Numbered from the stretch's first letter, positions 26,657 to 39,399 are shown. The stretch is 64,000 bases of DNA from Erythrophleum ivorense (GCA_026724425.1 JAIUCV010000089.1:1736001-1800000), one strand, 5' to 3'. Numbers and translations are program-made. The notes: generated by a model from the sequence alone, not told the origin.

Positions 26657-27271
26657 ATGCCTCAATTGTTCAAGAGACGACTCCACCACGGCCCACACGA
26701 CCGCACTCACCCGCTAGTGTGGCTCGCAGCCATCCTCTGCGCCATCGTAGCCATAGCAGTCATAATTGCAGGCATCGCAGCTTTCGTTGGGTACATAGTG
26801 ATCCACCCACGGGTGCCCATAATCAGCGTGAGCTCGGCCCATCTGGACCTTCTCCGGAACGACCTGGCCGGGCGTCTCCAGACCCAGATCACCATCCTGG
26901 TGCGGGCCCAGAACGGGAACGCCAAGGCCCACGCCTCATTCTCCGACATAAGCTTCAACTTAAGCTACCAAGGACAGGCCGTAGCGGTGCTGATTGCAGA
27001 ACCCTTCGAGGTGGCTAAGAATAGTTCGAGGTATCTTAACTATTTGGTTCAGTCATCGTCAATACCTTTGACGCCTCAGCAGATGGGGGAGGTAAGCTAT
27101 TCTTGGCAGAGTAATGAGATTGGGTTTGATTTGAAGGGGAATGCAAGGACACAGTGGAGAATAGGGCCTTTGGGATCTGTCAAGTTCTGGGGCCATTTGG
27201 ATTGTACGCTCAAGTTTCATCCCCAGAATGGGAGTTATATTCCCTCCCACTGTACCACCCAATCCAAATGA
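26657..27271 (+). CDS. NDR1/HIN1-like (NHL) protein with LEA_2 domain
   Basis: This intronless gene encodes 204 aa. A short basic cytosolic tail (residues 1-19, with KRR and RTH) precedes one strong membrane segment at about 20-49 (LVWLAAILCAIVAIAVIIAG). An HPRVP turn follows, then an extracytosolic LEA_2 beta domain at about 55-190 that includes ITILVRAQNGNAKAHASF. Two Asn-X-Ser sequons (NLS near 100 and NSS near 122) could be glycosylated. Related NHL proteins sit at the plasma membrane or plasmodesmata, and several act in pathogen defence or abiotic stress; the role of this member is inferred only. The ATG at 26657 is the first in this frame that gives the conserved N-terminus. The coding region is clearly richer in G+C than its flanks, which also creates long spurious frames on both strands. 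Confidence 0.92.
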   Translation: MPQLFKRRLHHGPHDRTHPLVWLAAILCAIVAIAVIIAGIAAFVGYIVIHPRVPIISVSSAHLDLLRNDLAGRLQTQITILVRAQNGNAKAHASFSDISFNLSYQGQAVAVLIAEPFEVAKNSSRYLNYLVQSSSIPLTPQQMGEVSYSWQSNEIGFDLKGNARTQWRIGPLGSVKFWGHLDCTLKFHPQNGSYIPSHCTTQSK

Positions 27272-30079
27272 TTCTTTTTTTTTTTTCAGCTTTCTTATTT
27301 GGATTTTCAGGTCAAAAGAGAGATTCTTTTGATTCATGTCAGGTAACTTCAAGTGTATGTATGTTAAAGAAACGCTTAAGTTAGCAAGTTAATTGACACC
27401 TAGGTGGGGAATAATATTTTTCTATTCGAGGATAGATCAAGTTTGTGTGTTAATTTACTGCTACCGACGAACAAGACAAAAGAGGAAGAAAATCCGAAGA
27501 AAGCAAGTTATTGAGAAGTTGAGATATTAAAAAAAATTGCTGAATTTTGTAGTATTTTAGGCGCATTGTTGATTATTAAAGCTCGTGTTTCACCTTAGAA
27601 CCCAGAAAGAATATTGGGTTTGTTTTATTTTTTCAAGGGAAAAATTTATGAAGTAAAATTAGGACCATGAAAGGGAGAGATTGAAGAAGGTTGGAGACAT
27701 GGAATGGAATAGAAAAAGCCAATGAATTATTGCTACAACAAAAGAAAGGGTGGCGAAGATGATAACGTTTGGCGCTCTTCTAGTGACGCTTTTGTCTCTT
27801 GTAAGCATTAGGCGTTTGGCTGTGGCTTAGTTGTTAAGAAACCATGAAACCAGAATCTTACTTCACAGGGAAGGATTATTCATTTCAAAAGAGTGAAAAA
27901 GAAGAAAAAATACAAAGTAGAGTTTGGAAATTGCACGGCAAGGTCTCACAATATATATCCTCTCCATTTTCTTGCTCTATATATTTTGTCAATTTCAAAA
28001 GAAGAAAATAGATATAGAATGTGTAGGATTTATTAGTCAAATAGATCCCATATATCTAAATAAGACTTATCTCTTAAATGAGTCTTACATATTTTATATT
28101 TATCTTTTTCTAAAATTGACAATTAATGAAAAGATTCTAAAGTTAAGGTCTAAAAAGCTACCAACTTATACAGATATCACAGAATGTAATTTAGATCTTT
28201 TGTAATAGGTACATTCTTTGTAGTTAAAGAGAGAAATAAGGAGTGCAAAGACCATACAAAGTAGGGCCTACTACATGTTTCTCTCTCTCCAACTATATAA
28301 AATACAGAATAGCATATGATTCATTTGGCATAAAATGAACCATTGCATAAAATGAGCCATTCTTTTAAATATAGTATAACAAGATGTGGTTGTGAACCTC
28401 AGTAATATGGACCTTTCTCGCATCACTTGGTTAATAGCAAAAGTTTATTTTAATTGCAACAAAAATAGTGGGCAAACTACGTCTTAATTTAATGGTGTAC
28501 GTGCAATGTTTCTTAATTGTAACACACTACTCTTTATAAGTAAGTTTGGATCAACACATCAGGTAGGTTATTGATAATGAATTTTGACAGCGTTAGAAAA
28601 TTTTAAGTTTTATTTTTTATATCCCGGTCTCATGTAATCTGATTTGCATACAAATTATAATTATAGGATAAAATATAATCACGAATAAAATATTATGTAG
28701 ATATCAAATTTTAAAATTTAAAGAGGTGGGAAAACCATCCTTTATGGGATACATATCACCAGAGCATGGACAAAGACAAATCAAAAATAAAAAATAGGAT
28801 CTTGATGCCATACATTATATGGAAGTATAACAACTCATTTAATATACAAAAAGTTAAAAAAAATCATTTTATAGACAGAAAATAACTATCATATTCTTAT
28901 TTTTAAAATTTAATAAAAAATAAATATTATTAATAATTACAAATTCATAATAAACAGTATATAAAATTTTTTTCTCCTATTTCATTTTTTATGTAAATAT
29001 CAAACATGCTTTATAAGACTATAGGAACTTCAACATCTTTCCTATCCCAAACATGCCCTATAAGAACTTTAACCTCTTTCCTAATTACTCCACATGACAA
29101 AAGCATATTCAAGTTTAGCAGGATGTTAGCCTTATGAAATTGTCTTTTCATGGCGGGTTATTTTAGCAATGCCAGTGTGCTATGTAAAAATTGCATCATG
29201 AATGTGATGTATCGTGCAAGCTTTATTAAAGTAGGTGTGAGCCATCTAATCTTCTTGTGTCTGGTTTGTGTGCTCTTCGGCTATATATACAGAGGCCCTA
29301 GTATGATTGTGACTCAACTGAAATACATATCTATTTCTTCTTTGTAAAGCCATGTTTTCTTTCTTAAAAGCTAAGTTCGCAAGCATATATCACAAAAAGC
29401 CCCATAGAAATACAGATATGGTATGGTTTGCATTTGTTCCAACATAAAGATCCTATGCATAAAAAAATATTCCGTGCGATAAAAGATCTTGGGTTTGTGA
29501 GATATCGGGCCTTAGGACTTGCTGTACTTGTACTATGTGGAGTACATGGTAAAATGAATAGAATAGTTTCTTATGACTTTAATTATGTTTATTATAATAT
29601 AGAAATAAATGTAAATATTTTTTATTTATATGTTTAGTTAGATGAAATTAATACATTTTATTTTATTATTTTTTAAAATTAATAAAAAGACACACCAAGT
29701 AATCCAAAAATTTTATGACTTTGTAGTGGTTTGAAATTGACCCACCCACCAAGCTAGCAGTAATTCATGATCTAGGATATATTGAGGAGATTGGCACAAC
29801 CGATGAGAATAGAATGGTAAATTTTCATTAGATTCCCATAAAACTAATGTCATTCTATCACTTTTGCTAAGAAATCAGTGTGGAATGCTCAAAGCCAAGA
29901 AATAAGATTCCTATGTACTATTCACACTCAAACTTTATTTTCATTCCTTCTTCTTATTCCCATCTATCAGACACACCACTAAAGATGGCAGTTGTTATTT
30001 GGGATGTGAAGCAAAACTTTAATCTTTTATAGAATAGGGATTCCCATTCCCTTGCTCAGTTTCAAAGGCCACTACCAGA

Positions 30080-30110
<31 letters not shown>

Positions 30111-30340
30111 TAAAGTTTGTTATTGGACTCTTTGGTAAATTAAAATTAAAAAAAAATTATATATCGGTCATAATTCTTTAATCAATTTATAACAAACATA
30201 TAATTTTTTAAATAATATAATAAATATATAATTTTCACACCAAAAAAATGATGGCTCCAACACTTGAAAGCAACATTCAAAGGAAATAATAACTCAAAGG
30301 CAATAGAAAAAAAAGTATTTGATCCAAAGGTAATAAATGT
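27272..30340. other. Intergenic region, no gene recognised
   Basis: The first few hundred bases should be the 3' UTR of the NHL gene. The remainder has short open frames only, with a TA run near 30089-30112. Around 29790-30060 the base composition is mixed and MITE-like, but no matching ends were found. Confidence 0.45.
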
Positions 30341-30341
30341 T

Positions 30342-30368
30342 GAAACTCGGACCCTATGAAACCGAGTT
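30342..30368 (+). repeat. Candidate left terminal inverted repeat of the MULE
   Basis: Begins gaaactcgg and ends accgagtt. Its reverse complement matches 39360-39386 at about 21 of 27 positions. Confidence 0.5.
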
Positions 30369-31104
30369 CTACTTCTTGAATTCGGATTGAGAGACGCCGA
30401 GTTCACTAGAATTTATTTAATAAATTTATAAACTTTAATAAAATTAAATAAGTATTACAAAAAAATATAGATTAAATACTTATATTTTTCTTTGATTTTA
30501 TAATTAAAGAAATATAGATTAAATAATTATATTTTTCATAAATAATCTCAAAAAAAGTAATGAAATGTAAAATTAATAAATTTTTTCTATTATGTCGGTG
30601 TCAATTGTTATGGCAATTTTGTGAATTTTAATTATTAGAGTTATCTTAATATAATAATTTGAGATTTTGTGTATATAATTATATATCATTTATGCAAAGT
30701 TTTTATACTATTAATACCTCCACTAACTTATCTATAGATAATTACTTATTATTGACGCAAGATTTTTTATATCAATAATTTAAAATTAATTTTTTCTCTT
30801 AAATGCCCAGAAATTTATAAAGAAAAAGATTGACAAGATAGGAAAAAATATTCAATAATAAAACTAATTAGTGTTTTAATTTGAAATTTGGTTTTATTTT
30901 TTAGAAAAATAATTATCCCTAGTTCTATACATGAATTATGAAAATAATTTAAATTTTCTTTTGTGTATAGTTCAAGTAGTATATATATACTTGTATAAAA
31001 CAGTTTCATATAGTACAAAAAATAAACTGAAAAAATATAGCATATTAGTTTAAGCACATTTTTTTATATATAATAATTATATAACCATTGAAAAAGTACA
31101 AGCA

Positions 31105-33520
31105 CTATAATAAATGACTTCTGGTACCGCAATAAGGTCTTCTTCGTTCACGTGGTGGTCGTTGTTGTCTCTATTGTTGTAATTGTTGTTGCTCCTATTC
31201 TGGGGGTGAGGAGGATGGAAAATCAGATGGAGGAATCGGTTCATGTGGTGTTACAAATTCAAGTTCGAATGATCCTCCAACATCAAAGGAGGTATCAGCA
31301 TATGTAGCAATAAATGCAGACATAGCAAACAAAAGGTCAACAAATGATCCTCCAGGTTGTTGTTCTAGTGTTCCAAAATGAGTTATAGGTGACGATGGCA
31401 TGTAATGTGATGAACTAGATCTCACAAAGTCACTAACTTGACTGACTGGAATAGAAAAAGATGGTCAAGATAAACTAATATCTTGAGGCATAGGGGTCGA
31501 AATATATGAAGATGGACTGGCCATGCCACTGCTAAAGTCCTGCTACACTGACTCCTCATTTTGCTGTCTTTGTTCTGTAACAGAAGGTTGCTGGGATGAT
31601 AAATAACCCTGACGTCGCTTACGCGGTTGACCCATCAAAATTTGAGGTTTGGGTAAATCAGACGCCGGTTCAGTAAGCTGGAGAAATAGTGAAAAACGTT
31701 GTTCACCAAGAGCTAGTAATATATTTCTAGTATCTCGACATAAAATCTCGCAAAAATTTAAAGGTAAAGGTTCTTACAAATGCATCTGATAAAATCCCTC
31801 TGTTAGATCAGCCTAAGAAAAAAAAGAAAGAAATAAGCATTTGAATGTCATTAAAACAATAAAGTAAAGTTGTATATATACCAAAATAAGGAAAAGAACA
31901 ATGACAACTATTTAAAAATTTATCGCATAACCAGTCGCAGCGCTGAGGGGATGGATCCATTTCCGAGTACATTGCCAGTACCATCGCATGAATGTAGAGG
32001 TGCGATAAAAAAGCTTATCAATAATCAGAGACTGCACCATAGCATTTTGCTAGTTATACCATTGTTAGATAAAAATATTATGCTCTATTGCCCAATTGGT
32101 TTGAGTTCTTTCTTGGAGTTGTAAAGCATGAAGAGCATCCAATTTGATGGGTTTTTGAGGGATCGGTTGACGTCGAACAAATTAGCGAAGGACATGGTCC
32201 GGATGGTACCACTTTATGATGTGAAAGCATATAAGAGGCACTAAAACTATCCAAATATCTGGAGAAGTTAAACAATACTCTGGAATCAAATCATGGACAT
32301 CTTGGGGCTGGTATGGGTGCCAAATAATCTATGGATAATATGGATAAAATAATATAATATCATAAAATGTCAAAGTTATAGCGCACATATAGAAAAAGGA
32401 AACAAATATAAACAACTAACCTCGTTGTCTCCCATAGCATCCAGTAAAGCTCGGCATTGACTAAGAGCTCGCATACCAGGACGAGGTGGTCGTCCAACAT
32501 TCTTTCACCTATCACGAGTGCTGGATGACATTAAAAAAATAAGCATAAATATATAGAGTAATGAGTAAAATGTAATTCATACATGAAACCAAGGGGAGAA
32601 AGTATAGGATATTCTTCTATACGAGGATCAGGGTCAACGGTCTCTCTAGTGCGAGTATTGGAAATTGATCCCATACCCACAAGTGCAGTAATGTCAATCA
32701 ACCATCTATTCCATTCTCACCCCTATATGTTGCATTGCATAATTCTCGATATAAGTAAGCTAGAACTGTTGAACCCTAACTACCTGCCAGTTTGTTCGAA
32801 ATCCTCAAGTAGTGGGAGATACATCAAATATACTTTATGACTAGATCTATCTAGCAATAAAAAGTCTCTAATCAACCTAAGTATGTAAGCTCGTACAAAT
32901 CGACATACAACCTCCTCATCAGTGTCATCTGGTAAGTTAGCAAAGTTCTCAGCTAATAATGCAATAGTGAGTCGCTGGCCATCAATATTATCATCTGGCG
33001 ATCGAATACCAAGAAGCCACTCACATGTATTTACCCATGGCCAATTTATCTTTCCAGTAACAGGGTCTCCATCACATGGTAGGTTTAATTACACAACTAC
33101 GTCTTCAGGGATGATAGTGCACTTACCATGGGTGGTGTGGAATGTGTGTGTCTCTGGATGCTATTACTCCACGAGCGCACTAATTATTGATGGATCATAC
33201 TCAAAGGGACCAAGTCAAGCTACACCGTAAAATCCAACTTGCCTTAGATAATCTACTATAGCCAGCGGTGGATCCCCCAAATGATCCTCATACTGAACAT
33301 GTCGTGGGCGGAGAATTCAGTTGTCCTATAAATATACACAAACTAAAAATTGTCAACTACTTACCTACAATCGTCAATGTACATAATGATGTAATTAGTA
33401 AGGGTAAGTAACTTATGTCACCTAGCCATTCTAAATAGCTTCAGATATATGAAGTGTCTGCAGGTATAACAATGAATGATCCTTAGGGCCTGGATGCACA
33501 ATGTGCCGTGGAACAATCAT
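31105..33520 (-). pseudogene. Plant mobile domain (PMD) protein, pseudogene in the MULE
   Basis: The minus strand reads through the PMD landmarks in order. From the ATG at 33520 comes IVPRHIVHPGPKDHSLLYLQ and then HISEAI. After a probable intron (about 33315-33435) come RPRHVQYEDHLGDPPLAIVD, HPETHTFH, WVNTCEWLLGIRSPDD, FANLPDDTDEEVVCRFVRAY and YLMYLPLLEDFEQTGR. A low-complexity tail (31195-31425) and a basic end RERRRPYCGTRSHLL follow. Several stops interrupt it: after FYGVA, two after ALVE, after EDVVV and after QTGR. Intact PMD proteins such as MAIN and MAIL1 act in gene and transposon silencing and development. This copy cannot make a full protein. The last segments may be in more than one frame. 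Confidence 0.8.
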
Positions 33521-33820
33521 GATATCAATACACCTATTATGAGTGAATGAAGCATAATTTATGAAATAATACATATTAAAATTTAACAGAAATTATAAAG
33601 AGGACACAATAGATAATGAATTGATTAATAAATATTTAGTACAAATTAATTTATAAACATATATAAAATGATTTATAAATAGGAGTAAATGAAGTATAAT
33701 TTATGAAATAATACATATTAAAATTTAACAGAAATTACAAATAGGACACAATAGTATGTGTTGACGCACATTTCAATTAATACAAATTGATTTATAAACA
33801 TTTATTAAAATTGTGTCCCC

Positions 33821-36421
33821 CTAATTATTACATTGACGATGTGGACAAGTCACTCGATTATGTCCTTATTATCGACATAAACCACATATAATAGGTTGTC
33901 CCGAAACCTTAAAATTCATCTCATTTTGGTAACAGGATGCTCGTGGTCGACCTCTCTTTCGAAGCATTAATGAATTAGGGATCAACTTTGATTCGCCAGG
34001 GTTTAGCCAATATTTTTATCCTCTGATCGGTTGAAAAGCGTTGTTATACACACAACGTATAGTGTCAAGGCAAAACACAGGATTAACAAATTGAAATAGC
34101 TCTAGAGAAATTGCAGTGCAAGCTGCAAGAACATGTTAGCATGGGTATTTCTCCATCTAAAATTCACCACAATCACAAAATCGCTCGGTCAAATTAACCT
34201 TGCAACACTAACCATATTGACGATTCATCTGATCATATGGTTCCTCCACTTCAAATGATTGAGCATTTCTATCAAATGCGCGCACAGTGCATGCAAAGGT
34301 GAGTTGCACATTTTTCGCTATCTTTTTCATAACGCTTTGGGAATAAACTAAATCTGCAGTTATCTGAGCATTAACTTGCTTGGCACATTGTATGAAATAT
34401 TGATTGATCTTGTAATATGTTGCTTTGGCTATGCCGGTTATGGGCAATAACCTAATACCTTTGAAAACTCTATTCATGCACTCAACTAAATTTGTCGTCA
34501 TATGCCCAAAGCGACGATCGTTCACATCATATGCCCTAGTCCATTACTCCTTAGGGATGTCAGTAAGCCATTTAGCTGCTTGTTTCGTGTATGGTTGCTA
34601 ACTCAGCTAACATCTCATCAACATATCGCTGCTCGTATGCATAACCTGTTAAATATCACCAGGATTATTTCAATGAGCTTTGACATAACATTAAATTTGA
34701 TTGCTTAAAGAGAAGAAACATATCAATATTTTTTAACATCAGCTTTAAATTTGATGATCTAAAGTGAGTGTACAAGTTGCTAGCTACATGTTAAAGACAG
34801 AACACATGATATCCATATGGTGGTTGCTAACCAATCTCAGGATTAGCAACAGCAACTAGAATTGATGGATACCTGTCTGAGGTCAAACAAAGTGCGCGTC
34901 TCCCCAATACCACTCATTGACGTAAGTTGAAAAGGAACCATGTCCATGGAAGTTGAGTCTCTCCCTCAATTATTGCAAATGTAATAGGTACAGCCTATCG
35001 ATCACCATCTTGTGTCATTGCCATCAAGAGAGTCCCTTTATATTTGTCATATAGAAAAGTCCTATCAATCTAGACCATCGGTTTTAAGTGGTCACAAGCG
35101 TTTATACACAGCTTGAATGCCCAAAACACATGTTTAAATACGGCAACAGGCTCATTTGTTTGACATTGTTCAGTTACAAACTCAATATATGATCCAGGCA
35201 TGAAATGTTGAATCGCGGCCATCCATTTAGTTAATATAACGTACGAGTTCTCCTAACTACCAAATGTAATTGCAGTAACTTTGTGCTTTACTTTCCATGC
35301 TTTCCTATATGATACTGTATAACCAAACAAATTTTTCATCTGCTCAATGATCTGTCTCACTAAAACATCCAGTGTCTCAGTCACCATACCCACAATGCAA
35401 GATGATATAACAATATAATCTAATTTTGGGTGATCTTGTGATATAGTCATAAATAGGCATGTATGAGTACCACTATATTTTGTTATTTGCCAATGTGATC
35501 CCTTACCTTGGCCTTTTTTGCATGCCCTTATTCGCCATCTATAACTATTCTCATAATGAATACAATGAAATTTTTCATACTTTTCAAATATCAAATATTT
35601 CTTAAAATTATAGTGTACTCTCACATAATATAGTTTAACAGCATGGCACAGTACCTTTAGGCTTGGATATTGCAATTCAATACACAAGTCTTGCATGCTC
35701 AAATTCATACTTTCTCTAACCTCTTCAAATCCATCCCCATTAACTAAGGTCACGTTAATTTAGGACAAGAACGTAACAGCAGGATCTACATATTAAGACA
35801 CTAGATCCTCTCCGCTCATATCATTATCAAATTCATCATCATCACTGCCATTGTCTCGTCATCGTCGTCATCATCATCATTATAGTTAGGGTCGAGTTCA
35901 ACATTGTATTCATTTTCATTTTCAAAGTCATCTAACACATTATCTTCGGAACTGTTCGGAGAATAAGACTCAATGAAGTAAAGTGCTAGATGCGGGGAAC
36001 TTGGGTGGGAAATGGTTTCCATTAGTATAGGATTATATTGTTGCGAAAATGTTGACTGAATTTTCCCATTCACTTGTGAGTCAGTCAATGAAGTTTTTGC
36101 ATACAACTCAATTGCATTCAATTGCCCTAAGAAACGTGAGTAAACTTGTTACATTCTTTGAACATCAAAATCATCTTTTAGAACAATCAATTGGTACCAT
36201 GTAAGATTCAATGATGCTAGGAGTCTATATATCAAATTGGAGATAATTTCTCCAACGGGGAGCCGTAACTTTTGACTAATAGCGTCTTTCAAACCATCTA
36301 AACCTATGTCGGTACTAACCATTATATATTTGGACATGTCACATTGAAATTTTGCGTCTTGAAAACTATAAAAAATCTTTTCATTTGTATAAATGCAAAT
36401 GAGTTTATTTCTTCTAGCCAT
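33821..36421 (-). pseudogene. MuDR-type MULE transposase, pseudogene
   Basis: On the minus strand, the ATG at 36421 opens a MuDR N-terminal region (MARRNKLICIYTNEKIFYSF). An acidic stretch (DPNYNDDDDDDDE) near 35880 and a DNA-binding region (35253-35753, including RWRIRACKKGQGKGSHWQI with HTC) follow. The catalytic core keeps IDRTFLYDKYKG near 35065 and LCLTSDRYPSILVAV near 34880. The segment at 34208-34525 (TTNLVECMNRVFKGIRLLPI) is the usual part before a SWIM zinc finger. That finger is at about 34130-34180 (FCDCGEF, then YPC and H). A CCHC knuckle (CGLC, GHNRVTC) is near 33850. At least ten in-frame stops break the gene, so it is inactive. Confidence 0.85.
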
Positions 36422-36429
36422 TCACTTTC

Positions 36430-38875
36430 TTGCAAGCCAAGCTTCATTTCATAATCCCTTTCAAATAATTATTTTTTCCTACAATTCTTTTTTCCTTCAT
36501 GTATTTTTCATGCTATTTAGTTTTTTGCTCCTTCATCTTCTACCCCTTACTTAGTATTTATTCCTCTCTTTTAAACCTCTATCAAACTCAAGTCAACATA
36601 TAAAAAAAAATTTAAATATCAACAAAACCAAATAATAAACAAATAATGTGCATAACCTACAACAATTTATATAACTATTCTAAAAAACATTTCACTAAAA
36701 CAAATAAAGTAAACAGAATAATAAGTAATTTTTTTATATAAAACTAGTATTTTAATTTTTTTAATTCATTTTTCTTTATGAATATTCTTTTCACACCTAT
36801 TTCTTAAGCATTTGTAATTTCTTAATTTTTTTCTCAAAATTTTTTAATTTCCTTCTACAAATTATTTACCTAAGCTTTCTTTTTTTCTTCAAATCAAATT
36901 TATTGTCGTTATACTCATTTTTTTATTTTTTCATAATCATAACATAATACTTTTTTCTTCTTCAATTTTTCACCAATTACTTAGTATTTATTCCTCTTTT
37001 TAAACCTCAACCAAAATCAAGTCATCGTATAAAATAAATAATTTCTCATATTATAAAAAATAATTAACTAAAACAAACAAAGTAAACAAATATTAAATAA
37101 TAACAAGAATATTGTTTATATAAAACTAGTATTTCAATTCTTTCTTTTTTTTATAATTCATTTCTCCTCTTAAATATTATTCCCACAACTCTTTCTTATT
37201 TTTTGCAATTTCTTAATTTTTTTTCATAGTTCTCTCCTAGAAATTATCTACCCAACTTTTTTTATTTTTCTTTAAATATTCATTGTTCTTATAAAACAAT
37301 TTATATAACTATTCCAAAAAATAATTTACTAAAATAAATAAAGTAAGCAAATTAACAAGTAAACCTTTTATATAAAACTAGTATTTCAATTTTTTTAAAA
37401 TCTATTTTTCTTCTTAAATATTATTCCCACAACTAATTCTTATTTTTTGCAATGTCTTAATTTTTTTCTTATAATTTTTTAATTATCTTCTAAAAATTAT
37501 TTACCCAATTTTTCTATTTTTCTTTAAACCACATTTCTTATTCTTATATTCATTTTTTATTTTTCATAATCCTTACATAATTTTTTTCCTCTTTTAGTTT
37601 TTTCTTCTTTCATTTTCTACCCCTTACTTAGTATTTATTCCTCTTTTTAAACCTCTACCAAAATCAAGTCACCATATGAATAAATATTTTCTCATATCAA
37701 CAAAACCAAATAATAAACAAATATTGTGTATAACCTAATACAATTTATATAACTATTCTAAAAAATAAATCACTAAAACAAATAAAGTAAAAAACATTAA
37801 AAAAACTTTTCATATAAAACTAGTATTTTAATTTTTTTTTCTAATTTTTTTTCTTCTTAAATATTATTCTTTCCACAACTATTTCTTATTTTTTACAGTG
37901 TCTTAATTTTTTTATAATTTTTTAATTTTCTCCTAAAAATTATTTACCCAATTTTCCTATTTTTCTTTAAACCACATGTTTTGTTCTTATGCTCATTTTT
38001 TATTTTTCATAATCCTTACATAATTTTTTCCTCTTTCATTTTCTACCTCTTTCTTAGTATTTATTCCTCTTTCCAAACCTCTACCAAAATCAAATCAACA
38101 TATAAATAAATAATTTCTCATGCCAACAAAATCAAATAATAAACAAATAATGTGCAAAACCTAAAACAATTTATATAATTATTCTAAAAAATAATTCACT
38201 AAAACAAATAAAGTAACAAACATTAAAGAAACTTTTTCATATAAAACTAGTATTTCAATTCTTTCTTTCTTTTTTAAATTCATTTCTCTTCTTAAATATT
38301 CTTTCCACCACTATTTTTTATTTTTTTGCAATTTCTTAATTTTCTCCTCATAAATTTTTAATTCTCTCCTAAAAATTATTTACCCAATCTTTCTATTTTT
38401 CTTTAAATTAAATTTCTCTTTCTAATGCTCGTTTTCAATTTTTTCATTATCCTTGCCTATTTTTATCCTTCTTTTCATTTTGTTCTCTTTCATTTTTCAC
38501 CCATTTCTTAGTATTTATTCTTTTTTTTTTAAACCTCCACCATAATCAAGTTAACATATAAATAAAATTTGTTATCAACAAAATTAAATAACATACAAAT
38601 AATGTGAATAACCTAAAATAAATTATATAATTATTCTAAAATATTTAACTATAACAACTAAAGTAAATAAATGTTAAAGAATAATATGATACATTTTTTA
38701 TTTAAAATTTTTTTAAATTTCTTTTCATTTTTCCTCATGTTTCCAACTTTATGCACTATTTTTTGTTTTTTTCATATATTTTTAATATTTATTATTTCAA
38801 CTAAAAATTATTTTTCTCCACATTCCAAAATATAAAATAAGATAGATAGCTAAAGAAGATTAAAACATACCTTTA
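36430..38875 (-). repeat. Diverged tandem repeats (unit about 430 bp) forming a probable MULE leader intron
   Basis: The landmark ttagtatttattcctc occurs at about 36551, 36981, 37628, 38054 and 38508. A second landmark, ataaaactagtat, occurs at about 36739, 37118, 37372, 37813 and 38241. Typical spacing is 425-455 bp, with one irregular interval (647 and 254-379), so about five to six units are present and at least one is partial. Units share ordered blocks such as aaaattatttaccca and cactaaaacaaataaagta. On the minus strand the array is flanked by a donor-like aaag|gtatgt at 38875 and an acceptor-like ttgcaag at about 36430, next to the transposase ATG. Confidence 0.8.
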
Positions 38876-39000
38876 TTGTGTTGCTTTAAGCTCAATAAGA
38901 TGTGAAAATATTTTTTTCCAACCCCATAAGCAGAAGAAGAACAATAAGTGAGACAAGAGAAGTTGAGAATGCAAAATGAGGAGGCTGGCTCAGCTTACAT
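38876..39000 (-). other. Inferred untranslated leader exon of the MULE transposase
   Basis: On the minus strand this CT-rich stretch (for example ctcaacttctcttgtctcac) ends in cacaataaag followed by gtatgt, a good splice donor. It would be joined to the exon starting just above the ATG at 36421. The 5' limit is a guess. Confidence 0.35.
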
Positions 39001-39359
39001 CAACATCTTTAGGGGTATTTTCACCATTTCACACACAATATTATCCTTTTTTAATTTATTCCAGTCAATCAGTATTCAGTGGAATTTATTTCATCTAATA
39101 AACGCTTGCCACGTGCCCATTTGAATTCAGATTTTTTTAAAGTGACCAGTTACCTGCCGCTATCAAGCTAGGCTCGAGCCTAGCCTAACAGCTAAGAAAA
39201 CTCGGAACCATTGATTCCGAGTTTTCTTTGAATTCAAAACCAATGGTTTTGAGTTCATTGGCCTTCAACACGTGACGTGTTGTTGTTGAACTCGACGCTA
39301 ATGAAGTTGAATTCATGGGGCTTCGCCATGTGTCAAGTATACCTTGGGCTCCTGGCTAC

Positions 39360-39386
39360 AACTCGGCATGATAGGTTTCGAATTTC
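39360..39386 (-). repeat. Candidate right terminal inverted repeat of the MULE
   Basis: Reads aactcggcatgatagg and ends cgaatttc. It is the partner of 30342-30368. Confidence 0.5.
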
Positions 39387-39399
39387 AGTGAAGTATTGC

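Larger units (their letters stand above)
30342..39386 (-). mobile_element. Large decayed Mutator-like element (MULE) with plant mobile domain gene
   Basis: A 27-base segment at 30342-30368 is an imperfect inverted match (about 21 of 27) of 39360-39386. Both contain aactcgg and end outward in gaa-[at/ac]-tc, so they are candidate terminal inverted repeats. Between them, reading leftward, lie an inferred leader exon (about 39000-38876), a repeat-built leader intron, a MuDR transposase pseudogene and a PMD pseudogene. Additional ctcgg/ccgag palindromic blocks sit just inside each end (30368-30408 and 39195-39260). No clear 9-bp target-site duplication was found, so the outer limits are provisional. 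PMD genes carried by MULEs are known in plants. Confidence 0.6.

Noticed and set aside
26707..26958. Minus-strand frames antisense to the NHL gene
   Set aside because: Shadow frames caused by the G+C-rich coding sequence on the other strand.
26536..27018. 160-aa Pro/Arg/His-rich frame overlapping the NHL gene
   Set aside because: It is a different frame over the G+C-rich NHL coding region. It lacks any domain, whereas the NHL frame has a membrane segment and LEA_2 features.
32583..33230. Plus-strand frames across the MULE
   Set aside because: They are antisense to the PMD pseudogene, whose motifs read clearly on the minus strand.
36430..38875. CRISPR array or satellite DNA
   Set aside because: Units are about 430 bp, diverged and T-rich, without short identical repeats and spacers. 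They sit inside a MULE leader and number only five or six, so this is neither CRISPR nor a centromeric satellite.
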